A stretch of 64,000 nucleotides of DNA from Thermobaculum terrenum ATCC BAA-798 (GCF_000025005.1 NC_013526.1:806001-870000), one strand, 5' to 3'; shown: positions 1 to 8,550, counted from the stretch's first letter. A program made the numbers and translations. The notes: generated from the sequence alone by a model not told the origin.

Positions 1-92
1 ACTATAATGCCGCCCGGGTCGTCACCTGGCATGATCCACTTGGCGAGTACGCCTGCAATAAGCCCTATAACGATCCAAGATATGATTCCCAT
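1..92 (-). CDS. GlsB/YeaQ/YmgE family stress membrane protein (N-terminal part, runs off the window edge)
   Basis: The minus strand opens with ATG at 92-90, about 9 bases after a GGAGG at 106-102. The first thirty residues contain GIISWIVIGLIAGVLAKWIM followed by PGDDPGG. This is the characteristic start of the small transglycosylase-associated / GlsB-YeaQ family: a first membrane helix, then a short PGxDPGG loop. Family members are roughly 80-90 residues with three helices and respond to stress in several bacteria; their biochemical role is not firmly known. Only the first helix and loop lie inside the window. The gene is too short here to appear as a long open frame, but the start, ribosome site and motif all agree. 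Confidence 0.8.
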   Translation of the reverse strand, partial: MGIISWIVIGLIAGVLAKWIMPGDDPGGII

Positions 93-136
93 TCCTTTCG
101 CCTCCTTATTGTTCCGATATATAAGACAATGCTACG

Positions 137-153
137 GGCTGTTTGTTACAGCC
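137..153. other. Small inverted repeat upstream of the sigma factor gene
   Basis: GGCTGT and ACAGCC flank a TTGTT loop (6-bp perfect stem). It lies in the 183-base gap between the divergent GlsB-like gene and the sigma factor gene. It may be an operator or a weak structure; nothing else is evident in the gap. Confidence 0.25.
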
Positions 154-275
154 TCTAGACTTTATCTCCGGCCGCTCCAGCGACCACCCGCTATATAGCA
201 GGTAATGTGCCATGCTGGTGCACTTCTTGCTAAGAATCGGTGTGATCTATTGTTGGGGAGGAAGGCACCTCACAG

Positions 276-836
276 TTGGAGAATCCTGAGGGTACCAGAG
301 AACTCTTGGCAGAGATGGAGCTGGTGAGAGCAGCACGTGATGGCGACAAGGAAGCCTTCTCGGCGCTCGTACGGCTCTACCAGCAGGACGTGTACCGTCT
401 CTGCTACCGTGTGCTGGGCAACCACCACAATGCCGAAGACGCATCCCAGGAGGTGTTCCTGCGGGCGTACGATCGTCTCAAACAGCTAGAAAGCAACGAT
501 AAGTTTCGCAGCTGGCTAATGCGCATCGCGGTCAACATCTGCCTAAACGAGCGTCGACGTCGCCACCCTATCACAGAGATAGAGGAGTGGCACCATCCCG
601 ATACACAGGATCCAGAGACCAACACGCTCCGCTCGGAGAGACTACAGCTAGTAGAGAGGGCTATTCAGGAGCTGCCAAGAAACCATAGAATAGCATTGGT
701 GCTCAAGGATCTGGAAGGGGTAGATTACGCGCAGATCGCAGACTATCTGGAGGTGCAGGAGGGCACAGCCCGCGTGTGGGTCTACAGGGGCAGACAGAAG
801 CTGAAGGAGATCATAGAGCGATGGAATGGGACATGA
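276..836 (+). CDS. ECF-type RNA polymerase sigma factor
   Basis: A 186-residue sigma-70 family protein of extracytoplasmic-function size. Region 2 lies around residues 30-70 (AEDASQEVFLRAY is the typical core- and -10-binding helix). Region 4 lies around 130-180 (LPRNHRIALVLKDLEG, then a helix-turn-helix with EGTARVWVYRGRQKL). The chosen start is TTG at 276, since GGGGAGGAAGG sits about 11 bases ahead; an ATG at 315 has no clear ribosome site. The next gene starts inside the end of this one, and a third overlaps the second. This suggests a translationally coupled operon of sigma factor, candidate anti-sigma and small-conductance channel. Target promoters cannot be inferred. Confidence 0.92.
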   Translation: MENPEGTRELLAEMELVRAARDGDKEAFSALVRLYQQDVYRLCYRVLGNHHNAEDASQEVFLRAYDRLKQLESNDKFRSWLMRIAVNICLNERRRRHPITEIEEWHHPDTQDPETNTLRSERLQLVERAIQELPRNHRIALVLKDLEGVDYAQIADYLEVQEGTARVWVYRGRQKLKEIIERWNGT

Positions 837-1123
837 TCCTCCAAAGATACGTCTGGGGAGAGCTAAGCGAGGAGGAGAGGGCTTCGCTTGAGCTCGAGCT
901 GGAGCACAGCCCTGAGCTGAGGGCCACGCTGGAGGCTTATGTCCGCCTGCACTCTGCCCTGGAGGATATCTCCAAACAGGGGGTGACAGCCCCCGACCTG
1001 AGCAGATCAATCGAGAGGAGGGTACAGTTGGCATCGTACTTACGCGGCATGCTGCAGCTGTGTGGGGGGGTAGTAGCCTCCTACGCAAGGGCTATCCTCG
1101 CCATGCTGGGGTTGAGCCGATGA
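821..1123 (+). CDS. Putative anti-sigma factor-like protein
   Basis: A protein of about 100 residues that begins within the end of the sigma factor gene. ATG at 821 follows AGGAGA at 805-810; an alternative ATG at 833 overlaps the sigma stop as ATGA. The N-terminal part (LQRYVWGELSEEERASLE) resembles the helical start of anti-sigma proteins that bind ECF sigma factors. The zinc ligands of the HxxxCxxC class are absent. The C-terminus has a modestly hydrophobic stretch (residues about 80-100) that could touch the membrane but is not a convincing helix. The assignment rests mainly on position and overlap with the sigma gene and is inference. Confidence 0.55.
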   Translation: MEWDMILQRYVWGELSEEERASLELELEHSPELRATLEAYVRLHSALEDISKQGVTAPDLSRSIERRVQLASYLRGMLQLCGGVVASYARAILAMLGLSR

Positions 1124-1941
1124 TCACCATGGCAGACCTGAGGGAGGTCCTCGTAAACTACATCCCACGGGTGACCGTAGCGCTCCTGGTGTTCATCATC
1201 GGGGTGATCGTCGCCCTGGTCATCCGACGGCTACTCGTGTTCATGCTGCGGCGAGCGCAGTTCGACCGTCTATGTCAGCGCCTGGGCATCGCGGAGGTAC
1301 TGGGCGTTGTGGGGCGTAGCCCCTCCAGCACGGTGGGGGCGATCGCCTTTTACCTCCTGTTGGGGCTGGCTTTCCTGCTAGCTCTGGGGCCTCTGGGCGC
1401 GCAGTTTATATCAGATACCCTGAGCCAGCTGCTGCTCTACGTACCCAGGGTGCTGGCCGCAGCGCTACTATTGGTGCTGGGGATCGCCATCGCGCGAGTC
1501 CTTGCCGAGATGGCAGACAGAACCCTGCTAGGGTTCGGAGTATCAGGCAGTAGGTGGCTGCAAGGGGCCGTACAGGGTTTTGTGTTGTTCGTAGCTGCCC
1601 TGCTGGCTGCCACGATGCTCGGGATAGATGTCACCGTCATCGTCGTGCTGATGGTGGTAGCACTGGGCGGAGTCGTGCTCACGGTAGCCCTGGCGCTAGG
1701 GCTGGGCCTGCGCACCATGTCGGAGAATATAGCCGCCGGAAGGTACATCTCTCAGGAGGTATCCAAGGGCGATGAGATAGCCGTAGAGGGATACGTGGGT
1801 CGCGTGCAAAAGATCAGCTACACATTCACAGTTATCAGCGCGCGCGATGGTAGGACGTACATAGTACCCAATGCCTACCTCATGCGGCACGTAGTGGAGA
1901 AGAGGAGTCCCGGCCAAGATACCACACAGGACAATCTATAG
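1120..1941 (+). CDS. MscS-type small-conductance mechanosensitive channel family protein
   Basis: A 273-residue membrane protein. ATG at 1120 overlaps the preceding stop (ATGA), so it is probably coupled to the anti-sigma-like gene. Several hydrophobic segments (around residues 15-35, 65-90, 100-125, 145-165 and 170-195) are followed by a soluble beta-rich tail. That tail (GDEIAVEGYVGRVQKI, then GRTYIVPNAYLM) matches the start of the MscS beta domain. The repeated helical part resembles the conserved TM-helix family found in bacterial MscS-like proteins. It probably relieves turgor or senses membrane state. Its presence in a sigma/anti-sigma operon suggests envelope-stress control, which is inference. 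Confidence 0.8.
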   Translation: MITMADLREVLVNYIPRVTVALLVFIIGVIVALVIRRLLVFMLRRAQFDRLCQRLGIAEVLGVVGRSPSSTVGAIAFYLLLGLAFLLALGPLGAQFISDTLSQLLLYVPRVLAAALLLVLGIAIARVLAEMADRTLLGFGVSGSRWLQGAVQGFVLFVAALLAATMLGIDVTVIVVLMVVALGGVVLTVALALGLGLRTMSENIAAGRYISQEVSKGDEIAVEGYVGRVQKISYTFTVISARDGRTYIVPNAYLMRHVVEKRSPGQDTTQDNL

Positions 1942-2031
1942 GCAAAGCTAGTCACGCGATTGCCTGGCCTTAAGCCGATCTTAATGCACCCGCTCTATCC
2001 TCCCAAGTAGAGCAAGCTCTTAGGAGGTAAC

Positions 2032-3630
2032 GTGGTGTTCGCTAGAGAGGTAGCGCATACGATCAGGCTGGCCACAAGCAGGCGCCGGTTCTTGCTTTCC
2101 ACGGGGTGGTTAGCAGGGATAGCCCTCTCCGCCGGTCCCATCTCCCAAACACGACCGGTACAACCCCCACGTGGCAGCTACCCGTTCACTCTGGGGATAG
2201 CCTCAGGAGACCCTTTGGAGAGCTCGGTCGTCTTGTGGACCAGGCTGGCCCCAGATCCCCTGGCACCCGACGGAGGCATGCCCCCTCGCCCAATACCTGT
2301 CAGGTGGGAGGTGTATGCAGATGCCCATATGCAGAGAGTGGTCAGGAGAGGTACTGCCATCGCCAGGCCGGAGTATGCCCACTCGGTGCACGTTGACGTG
2401 CAGGGTCTCAGTCCCGACCGCGAGTATTACTATCGCTTTATGGCAGGCAAGGAGGAGAGCCCCCTAGGCAGGACGCGTACCGCTCCTTCTCGTGGATCGC
2501 AGATCAATCGCTTAGCTTTCGCCTTTGCCTCCTGCCAGGAGTTTCACTCGTACTATCCTGCATACGGCCACATGGCCAGGGAGGATCTGCACTTCGTGGT
2601 GCATTTGGGCGACTACATCTACGAGAACGTACTGCGCGCCCCAAGGGGTTTGAGCCTGCCGGCGGAAGTCGCTCTCGAGCCCCAGGAACTGGCATCCTAC
2701 AGGATAAGGCACGCATTGTACAAGTCAGATCCCCAGCTACAGGCGGCTCATGCTGCCTTCCCATGGATAGTGACCTGGGACGACCACGAGGTAGAGAACA
2801 ACTACGCCAGCGAGTACTCCGAGGACTATCCAAGCGTGTCTCCAGAGGAGTTCCTGGTCCGCAGGGCCGCTGCCTATAGAGCCTACTGGGAACATATGCC
2901 GCTACGGGTACCCTCTCCAGAGGGTCCCAGTCTAAGGCTGTACAGGCAGCTATCCTTTGGAGACTTGTTGAAGCTGCATGTGCTGGACACGCGCCAGTAC
3001 AGGGACAGGCAGACTAGCTGCGCAGGCGAAGCAATGGTCGAAGGCTACTGTCGATCCGCGACCGACCCAACAAGAACCATCCTAGGGGAGGAGCAGCTGC
3101 AATGGCTAATGCAATCACTGGACAGCTCCCGAGCGACCTGGAACGTCCTCGCTCAGCAGATCATCTTCTCGCAGCGGGACAACCTACCAGGACCGGGGAT
3201 GAACTACGTGGGCAACGGAGATCAGTGGGATGGCTACAAGTCAGACCGCGACAGGCTGCTGGATTTCCTCCGAACGCGCAGGCCATCTAATCCGATAATC
3301 ATCACCGGGGACGTGCACCGCAACTACGCCTATGAGGTCAAGGCCGACTTCGCCGACCCCAACTCCCAGACACTGGGAGCGGAGTACGTGGGTACGTCCA
3401 TCAGTTCTGGAGGTACCCCCACCAAGCGGGAGATGGTGCTGGGCGGTACGCAGGACGATCCACACCAGGTAATGTACAACAACTCCAGAGGCTACGTGCG
3501 TTGCAGGATCACCAGAGAAGTATGGCAAGCGGACTACAGGGTGGTGGATACCGTAAGCAGGCCGGAATCTCCCATATCCACCTTGATCACCCTGACTAGC
3601 GAGGACGGCGACCCTGGGATAAAGCTCTAA
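2032..3630 (+). CDS. phoD: Tat-exported PhoD-like alkaline phosphatase/phosphodiesterase
   Basis: A 532-residue protein starting at GTG 2032 after TAGGAGGTAA. The N-terminus has a twin-arginine signal (SRRRFLLSTG then a hydrophobic run), as in PhoD enzymes exported folded by Tat. The mature part shows the family order: GIASGDPLESSVVLWTRLAP near 62-81, ASCQEF near 165, VHLGDYIYE near 190, WDDHEVENNY near 249, LDTRQYR near 317 and ITGDVHRNY near 424. These hold the Asp, His, Asn and Tyr ligands of the Fe/Ca centre. The enzyme releases phosphate from phosphomono- and diesters outside the cytoplasm. It stands alone and ends at a strong bidirectional hairpin. No PhoB box was recognised upstream. 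Confidence 0.93.
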   Translation: MVFAREVAHTIRLATSRRRFLLSTGWLAGIALSAGPISQTRPVQPPRGSYPFTLGIASGDPLESSVVLWTRLAPDPLAPDGGMPPRPIPVRWEVYADAHMQRVVRRGTAIARPEYAHSVHVDVQGLSPDREYYYRFMAGKEESPLGRTRTAPSRGSQINRLAFAFASCQEFHSYYPAYGHMAREDLHFVVHLGDYIYENVLRAPRGLSLPAEVALEPQELASYRIRHALYKSDPQLQAAHAAFPWIVTWDDHEVENNYASEYSEDYPSVSPEEFLVRRAAAYRAYWEHMPLRVPSPEGPSLRLYRQLSFGDLLKLHVLDTRQYRDRQTSCAGEAMVEGYCRSATDPTRTILGEEQLQWLMQSLDSSRATWNVLAQQIIFSQRDNLPGPGMNYVGNGDQWDGYKSDRDRLLDFLRTRRPSNPIIITGDVHRNYAYEVKADFADPNSQTLGAEYVGTSISSGGTPTKREMVLGGTQDDPHQVMYNNSRGYVRCRITREVWQADYRVVDTVSRPESPISTLITLTSEDGDPGIKL

Positions 3631-3638
3631 CAGGGACA

Positions 3639-3668
3639 AGTGGGTCGGGGGATATCCCCCGACCCACT
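3639..3668. terminator. Bidirectional terminator hairpin between phoD and the TauE/SafE gene
   Basis: AGTGGGTCGGGG and CCCCGACCCACT form a perfect 12-bp stem around GATATC. It lies between two convergent stop codons. There is no long T-run on either side. Confidence 0.7.
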
Positions 3669-3683
3669 CGATGGATCCTCTAC

Positions 3684-4589
3684 CTAGCTCGAGTACTCGT
3701 ACTCTCTCGAGATCTCCACGTGCCTCTCACCCGACTCCTGACGAGAGGCAACGAAGGCTGTGACACATGCTGCCAACCACACCACGCCGATCACGCCGTA
3801 GGCGGTGGCGGCGATGGATTGGCTGGCATCCAAGGATGTCAGCAGCGTGCGGGCGTTGGTCAGCAGGATGAGCCCTCCCACTGCGGACCCGAGCACGCGC
3901 GGGTGCATCTTTCGCACCAGCCAGGCCGCGATCGGAGCGGCGATCATACCCCCTATCAGCAGCGCCAGCACGAGCTGCAGGGCTATCTGGCTGCGATCCA
4001 GGGACACTAGGAAGCCGGCGCTGGCGGCTATCGCCACCAGAAACTCGCTCGTGTCCACCGTGCCCACAGTGCGGCGGGGATCGAGCCTACCTGAGGCCAA
4101 TATGGTGGGGGTGGATATTGGTCCCCAGCCACCGCCACCGGCCGCATCCAGGAAGCCGGCCAACGCCCCAAGGGGGACCAGGAACTTCGGGGTGAGCTGC
4201 TTCTTTATCTGAGGAGTGCTCTGGCCCAGGAAGGCAAAACGGATCAGGATATAGGTCCCCAGGAGGAAAAGGAACAAAGCTATCCAGGGCTTGGCGGCCT
4301 CAGCAGACACCGAGCTGAGCACCACAGCCCCGCAGAAGGCCCCTACGGCCCCCGGCACAGCTAGCCAGCCTACTGCCGACCAGCTGACGTTGCCCAGCTT
4401 CCAGTGCGAGAGGCCCGACACCAGCGTAGTCCCCACCTCCGCAAGGTGCACGCTGGCGGAGGCAAAGGCTGGCGCTATCCCAGCCAGCACCAGCAACGTG
4501 GTCGAGGTCACACCGTAGGCCATACCCAGGGAGCCGTCGACCAACTGCGCGGCCAACCCCACTATGGCCAGTATCAACAACTTGCGCAA
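3684..4589 (-). CDS. Sulfite exporter TauE/SafE family permease
   Basis: A 301-residue integral membrane protein. The opening (AAQLVDGSLGMAYGVTSTTLL) and the internal repeat (AGFLDAAGGGGWGPISTPTI) are the paired signatures of the TauE/SafE (TSUP) family, which has two homologous halves and about eight helices. Members move sulfite, sulfoacetate or other organosulfur anions; the substrate here cannot be told. The start is ATG at 4589. A perfect 6-1-6 palindrome (TCAACT, T, AGTTGA) at 4629-4641 lies just upstream and could be an operator. The charged tail after the last helix is unremarkable. Confidence 0.88.
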   Translation of the reverse strand: MRKLLILAIVGLAAQLVDGSLGMAYGVTSTTLLVLAGIAPAFASASVHLAEVGTTLVSGLSHWKLGNVSWSAVGWLAVPGAVGAFCGAVVLSSVSAEAAKPWIALFLFLLGTYILIRFAFLGQSTPQIKKQLTPKFLVPLGALAGFLDAAGGGGWGPISTPTILASGRLDPRRTVGTVDTSEFLVAIAASAGFLVSLDRSQIALQLVLALLIGGMIAAPIAAWLVRKMHPRVLGSAVGGLILLTNARTLLTSLDASQSIAATAYGVIGVVWLAACVTAFVASRQESGERHVEISREYEYSS

Positions 4590-4746
4590 CTTACAACCTC
4601 CAGATCGCGAGATTCTCTACTGTGTCAGTCAACTTAGTTGAGAGTTTACAACCTGGCCTCCAAAGATGGAAGATCAAACGCTAAAGTATTAGTATTGAAA
4701 CTTAGGCAGGCTATAAAACTTTCTTATAGCATCTTGGGAGGCTAGG

Positions 4747-5136
4747 ATGCGCAAGGGGTGCTTTCGAGCGGGTCTCCACCGGCAGCTCTTCCCCCTGGAG
4801 GGGGCCAGCGACCTCAGGGTCGTCCTGCTCGTGGCCTATCTGCCGGTGCTGCTCTGGTTGGTGGGGCTGGAGCTGCCGGCATCGGTGGCCAGCATGGCGT
4901 TCGCGATCTCCCTGGTCAGCATAGGGCTAGGTGCGCTCCTCGGACGGCGGCTGGGGGTGAGCCCTTGGGGCACTATCTGGAGGTCGGGGATGTTGGCCGA
5001 GGCCTTCTTCATCACCTACATCGGCAGGTCGCTCTGGGGCAAGTGGTGGCTGGGTATGGGGCTGGCGATAGCTGGCCTGGGGGTGATGGTCGTGGCGGCC
5101 GCCCTGCTGCGGTGTCTGCTGCCCTCAAGGGACTGA
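4747..5136 (+). CDS. Hypothetical membrane protein
   Basis: A 129-residue protein starting at ATG 4747 after TTGGGAGGCTAGG. Three or four hydrophobic segments are visible (around residues 24-45, 47-65, 78-92 and 97-120), separated by short Arg/Trp-rich loops. No family was recognised. It stands between divergent and convergent neighbours, so it is probably a single-gene unit. The preceding 110 bases are AT-rich and likely hold its promoter, but no unambiguous -35/-10 pair was found. Confidence 0.6.
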   Translation: MRKGCFRAGLHRQLFPLEGASDLRVVLLVAYLPVLLWLVGLELPASVASMAFAISLVSIGLGALLGRRLGVSPWGTIWRSGMLAEAFFITYIGRSLWGKWWLGMGLAIAGLGVMVVAAALLRCLLPSRD

Positions 5137-5139
5137 CCC

Positions 5140-5625
5140 CTATCGCGAGCCCTCCGTCGTGGCCCTGGCGGTGACCCAGGGCACCCAGCTGGGGATGATG
5201 GATATGTGACCGTCCCTCTCGAGCACCGCGTACTTGATCTGCTCCATCCGCTCCAGCCCGTGGATGGTGCGGGCGTTCTCCAGCACGTCATCCAGGCTGA
5301 CCCTGGCGCGCCTCAGCCGGTCGTGGTGCACCACTCCGTTCTCCACCAGCACGAGGGGCACATCGTTCACCAGCTTATCCAGGGCGCGAAAGCGCAGGGT
5401 GAGGAAGGAGAGCACGAGATCCGTGCCCACCAGCGTCAGCACGATGAGGAAGGCGTTGGTCAAGGAGTTGTCCCCGTCGATCATCGCCTGCTGGATCGCT
5501 TCGGAGATGATCAGCAGGAGCACCGCGTCGAAGGTGGTGATCTGCGCGAGCGATCGCTTGCCGTTGATCCGAAAGATCACCAGCAGGAAGAGGTACACCG
5601 CCAGTCCCCTGAGTATAGAGTTCAT
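5140..5625 (-). CDS. DUF421 (YetF-like) membrane protein
   Basis: A 161-residue protein. The N-terminal hydrophobic part contains FRINGKRSLAQITTFDAVLLL and ISEAIQQAMIDGDNSLTNA. The cytoplasmic part contains PLVLVENGVV, SLDDVLENAR and IKYAVLERDGHISIIP. These are the ordered motifs of the DUF421/YetF family. Members have two or three helices and a soluble domain that folds from two repeats; their function is not established. The gene starts at ATG 5625, and 12 bases separate it from the upstream gene on the same strand, so the two are probably an operon. Confidence 0.88.
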   Translation of the reverse strand: MNSILRGLAVYLFLLVIFRINGKRSLAQITTFDAVLLLIISEAIQQAMIDGDNSLTNAFLIVLTLVGTDLVLSFLTLRFRALDKLVNDVPLVLVENGVVHHDRLRRARVSLDDVLENARTIHGLERMEQIKYAVLERDGHISIIPSWVPWVTARATTEGSR

Positions 5626-5637
5626 ACTACCCTCCCA

Positions 5638-6141
5638 CTATGGCCATACTATCTGCTTGAGGCTCACGCGGCTGCCCTCATTGAGGAGCACCTCACCCGA
5701 AGCTACCCCCGCCCTGTCGAACTGGAAGCTGAAGATCACCTCGGGGCGCGTCACGCCTCTGCCCACCTGGAACTCGAAGACCGTGTAGCCCTCCTCGCTC
5801 CTGGCGCTGGACGGCAGGGGCACTATGTTGGAGATGTCCACCTCGTCCAGGTAGGAGCGCGGCAGCGCCAGGCTGAATCGCCCATCCCGCGTGGCGCTGC
5901 CGTCCACCTCAAGGGACATCCGCGCGGGCGTCTCCAACCGAGCGAAACGAGGGTAGCGGACCAGCAGCCGGCCGTCAGCGGACCTGGCCTGCCCCCAGCT
6001 CAGCGGCCCTCCGCCCAGGATACCGAGCAGCCCCGCCAGGAAGGCCACGAGCAACAGCAGCCTCCCAGCGTACTCCACCAGCCACTCTCGCCGCTGAAAC
6101 CGCAGGTCCTGCTCCAGCTCTAGGCCGTCCACCCTCTCCAT
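5638..6141 (-). CDS. Hypothetical membrane-anchored protein
   Basis: A 167-residue protein with a charged N-terminus (residues 1-24), one clear membrane helix (about 27-45: LLLLVAFLAGLLGILGGG) and an extracellular beta-rich remainder. The latter has phrases such as GRFSLALPRSYLDEVDI and EVIFSFQFDRAG. No family was recognised. It precedes the DUF421 gene by 12 bases on the same strand, so they are probably co-expressed. The pairing of a one-helix extracytoplasmic protein with a YetF-like protein suggests they act together at the membrane, which is inference. Confidence 0.65.
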   Translation of the reverse strand: MERVDGLELEQDLRFQRREWLVEYAGRLLLLVAFLAGLLGILGGGPLSWGQARSADGRLLVRYPRFARLETPARMSLEVDGSATRDGRFSLALPRSYLDEVDISNIVPLPSSARSEEGYTVFEFQVGRGVTRPEVIFSFQFDRAGVASGEVLLNEGSRVSLKQIVWP

Positions 6142-6222
6142 AACCTCTATGCCCCCATCAGAGATATCTAATAAGAGGATGCAGGAAAACTGGCACGGAT
6201 GGAAGGACTATCGCGCTGTAGA

Positions 6223-6228
6223 TATAAT
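6223..6228 (+). promoter_or_regulatory. Candidate -10 box (TATAAT) for the receiver gene
   Basis: A consensus TATAAT lies 44 bases before the ATG at 6272. It argues that a possible in-frame ATG at 6227 is not the start. No good -35 element is seen at the right spacing. Confidence 0.4.
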
Positions 6229-6271
6229 GTCTCAGACTCTATCTGCGCCGGGAGCGCGACCAGGGGGTAGC

Positions 6272-6652
6272 ATGCACAGGGGAAAGATATTCGTGGTGGA
6301 CGACCTGGAGGACTTCAGGCAGCTGCTGGAGGATGTGCTGTCGGAGCAGGGGTACGAGGTGCTGAGCTTCGAGCGAGCAGCCGATGCCCTGGCAGCGCTG
6401 CAGGCCCAGGCACCTGACCTGCTCATAACCGACATAAGGCTGGGGAACGAGAACGGTTTGGGGCTGGTACGCACAATCAGGGCCAACGCGGAGACCCGGC
6501 AGCTACCGGTCATCATCTGCACCGCGGCCATCCTGGACCTGGAGGAGGTTGAGCCGATCGCGGACCCATGCCTACACGTCCTACCGAAGCCGTTCGAGAT
6601 CGCTGACTTGGTGCGAGATGTGAGCGACCTGCTGGCGAGGGGATGTAAGTGA
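6272..6652 (+). CDS. Receiver-only response regulator (CheY-like)
   Basis: A 126-residue stand-alone receiver domain. It shows the acidic pair in IFVVDDLEDF, the phosphoacceptor Asp in LLITDIRLGNENG, a Thr in VIICTA and the Lys in VLPKPF. No output domain follows, so it probably works by protein contact or as a phosphorelay intermediate. No histidine kinase lies nearby. ATG 6272 was chosen because it follows GGGGGT and because a TATAAT box overlaps an upstream alternative at 6227. Confidence 0.87.
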   Translation: MHRGKIFVVDDLEDFRQLLEDVLSEQGYEVLSFERAADALAALQAQAPDLLITDIRLGNENGLGLVRTIRANAETRQLPVIICTAAILDLEEVEPIADPCLHVLPKPFEIADLVRDVSDLLARGCK

Positions 6653-6710
6653 GCAGGGTGGAACGGGTCTTGCGATAGCAAGCCGTGACGTTATATAGGA
6701 GGCAGTAAAG

Positions 6711-7199
6711 ATGGCTACCGTAATCAAGAGCATAGACGTGAACGTGCCGGTGCGCACCGCCTACAATCAGTGGACCCAGTTCGAGGAGTTCCCCAGGTTC
6801 ATGGAGGGCGTCAAGGAAGTGAGGCAGCTGGATGACAAGCGCCTCCACTGGCGCGCCGAGATAGGCGGCAAGGAGGAGGAGTGGGACGCCGAGATCACCG
6901 AGCAGATTCCGGACGAGCGCGTGGCCTGGACCAGCACCACGGGCGCGCGCAACGCCGGCGTGGTGACCTTCCACTACATTGACGACAACACCACCCGAGT
7001 GACTCTGCAGCTGGAGTACGAGCCCGAGGGCTTGGTGGAGAACATAGGCAGCATGGTCGGCGCGGTGGACCGCAGGGTGGAAGGCGATCTCAAGCGCTTC
7101 AAGGAGTTCATAGAGAGCCGCGGCGTGGAGACCGGTGGCTGGAGGGGCACCATACAGGACCACCCGGAGGCCGGCCACGATCCCTCCGAGAGGATGTGA
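6711..7199 (+). CDS. SRPBCC (START-like) family protein
   Basis: A 162-residue protein starting at ATG 6711 after AGGAGGCAG. The N-terminus (IDVNVPVRTAYNQWTQFEEFPRFM) is typical of the polyketide cyclase/dehydrase branch of the SRPBCC fold. The middle contains WDAEITEQIPDERVAWTS and GVVTFHYIDDNTTRVTL, the usual strand pattern of the hydrophobic cavity. The C-terminus is an amphipathic helix followed by a polar tail. Members bind small hydrophobic ligands; substrate and reaction are unknown. It lies 58 bases after the receiver gene and could be read through from it. Confidence 0.85.
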   Translation: MATVIKSIDVNVPVRTAYNQWTQFEEFPRFMEGVKEVRQLDDKRLHWRAEIGGKEEEWDAEITEQIPDERVAWTSTTGARNAGVVTFHYIDDNTTRVTLQLEYEPEGLVENIGSMVGAVDRRVEGDLKRFKEFIESRGVETGGWRGTIQDHPEAGHDPSERM

Positions 7200-7209
7200 T
7201 CGCTGGATA

Positions 7210-7244
7210 GGGGGGCGATGCTGGGCACCTGGGCACCGCCCCCC
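7210..7244 (+). terminator. GC-rich hairpin after the SRPBCC gene
   Basis: GGGGGGCG (7210-7217) can pair with CGCCCCCC (7237-7244) just after the stop codon. There is no T-run. Further on, AAATCGTT (7291-7298) and AACGATTT (7318-7325) form a second inverted repeat ending in a short T-run. The gap 7200-7446 holds nothing else recognisable. Confidence 0.5.
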
Positions 7245-7446
7245 GCACGGCAGGTAGAAGGGATCTCCCCGCCAAGTACAATTATCTCTGAAATCGTTTC
7301 CCATGTCTAGATCTGGCAACGATTTTCTCCCATTGTAGGCTCAAGGGGCAAGCTATCCCCAGAGATGAAAGGTTTTACGTCGCCCCCCACCTGCTACCCC
7401 TATCGTGTATCATCTCTAGGAGAGACCGCGAAAGGGGTAGGAAAGA

Positions 7447-8550
7447 GTGGACAAGCAAGACAGGTACGCCTCCGCTGGCGTGGACTACGATGTGCTGGAC
7501 AGGGTGAAGCGGTTGGCGCTCGCGGAGGCCGGCCGCACGGGCGGGCTTCTGTCACGGTTGGGCATGAGCGAGATCCCCGAGAGTCGAGGGGAGACCGCCT
7601 ACGTAGTGGATGCCGGAGACCACTACATCGCCACGGTGCTGGAGTGCCTGGGCACGAAGAGCCTCGTAGCGGACGCGATGAGGCCCCACCTAGGCAGGTC
7701 CTCCTACGACCGCATCGCTCAGGACGCCGTGGCCGCGATCGTCAACGACCTCGTCGCCGTCGGCGCCACCCCGCTGGTGGTGCACGCCTACTTCGCGGTG
7801 GGGGCCTCGGAGTGGTTCGCGGACGAGGAGAGGGCCTCGGACCTGGTGCGCGGCTGGGCGCGGGCCTGCTTGGAGGCCGGGGCCTCCTGGGGTGGCGGGG
7901 AGTCGCCGGCCCTCGGGGGCATCATCCGCACGGACGCGATAGACCTCGCGGGCTCGGCGGTGGGGATCGTGCGCCCCAAGAGCCGGCTGGTGACCTCGGA
8001 CAAGCTGCGGGAGGGAGACGCGATCGTGCTGCTGGCCAGCACGGGGATACACACCAACGGGCTGAGCCTGGCGCGCAAGCTCGCCGCCGAGCTGCCCGAC
8101 GGCTACCTCACCCCCATGGAAGACGGCAGGTACTTCGGTGACGCCCTCCTGGACCCCGCCCCCCTCTACTCGCGCGTGGTAGAGGGCGCCCAGCAGGCAG
8201 GGCTAGAGATCCACTACATGGTGCACATCACCGGCCACGGCTGGCGCAAGCTGATGCGCGCCCCCCAGGACCTGACCTACCTCCTGGAAGAGGTGCCCAC
8301 GGTACCCCCAGTACTTGAGTTCATCTGTCGCGAGGGACGCATCCCGGAGGCCGAGGCCTACGCGCTGTTCAACATGGGAGCTGGCTTTGCGATCTTCCTG
8401 CCGCCGGCGCAGGCCGACGAGCTGGTGCGCCTGGCCTCCCAGCAGGGCGTTGATGCCCTGGTGGCGGGCAGGGTGATCGAGGGGCCGCGCAGGGTGGTGA
8501 TCCAGCCCAAGGGCATAGAGTACTCCGCCGAGGACCTCCGGATACGCTAG
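7447..8550 (+). CDS. PurM-like (AIR synthase-related) protein
   Basis: A 367-residue protein starting at GTG 7447 after GGGGTAGG. It resembles phosphoribosylformylglycinamidine cyclo-ligase: KSLVADAM and DAVAAIVNDLVAVGATPLVV in the N-terminal half, GGGESPALGG where true PurM has GGETAEMP, then STGIHTNGLSLARKL and HITGHGWRKLMR. The fold and ATP-binding layout look intact. The altered GGGES motif and the absence of any purine gene nearby suggest a paralogue rather than the housekeeping enzyme. It ends 4 bases inside the convergent DUF72 gene. Function uncertain. Confidence 0.8.
   Translation: MDKQDRYASAGVDYDVLDRVKRLALAEAGRTGGLLSRLGMSEIPESRGETAYVVDAGDHYIATVLECLGTKSLVADAMRPHLGRSSYDRIAQDAVAAIVNDLVAVGATPLVVHAYFAVGASEWFADEERASDLVRGWARACLEAGASWGGGESPALGGIIRTDAIDLAGSAVGIVRPKSRLVTSDKLREGDAIVLLASTGIHTNGLSLARKLAAELPDGYLTPMEDGRYFGDALLDPAPLYSRVVEGAQQAGLEIHYMVHITGHGWRKLMRAPQDLTYLLEEVPTVPPVLEFICREGRIPEAEAYALFNMGAGFAIFLPPAQADELVRLASQQGVDALVAGRVIEGPRRVVIQPKGIEYSAEDLRIR

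Noticed and set aside
6191-6206. A TGGCAC element resembling a sigma-54 -24 box before the receiver gene
   Set aside because: The required -12 GC dinucleotide is not found at the right spacing.
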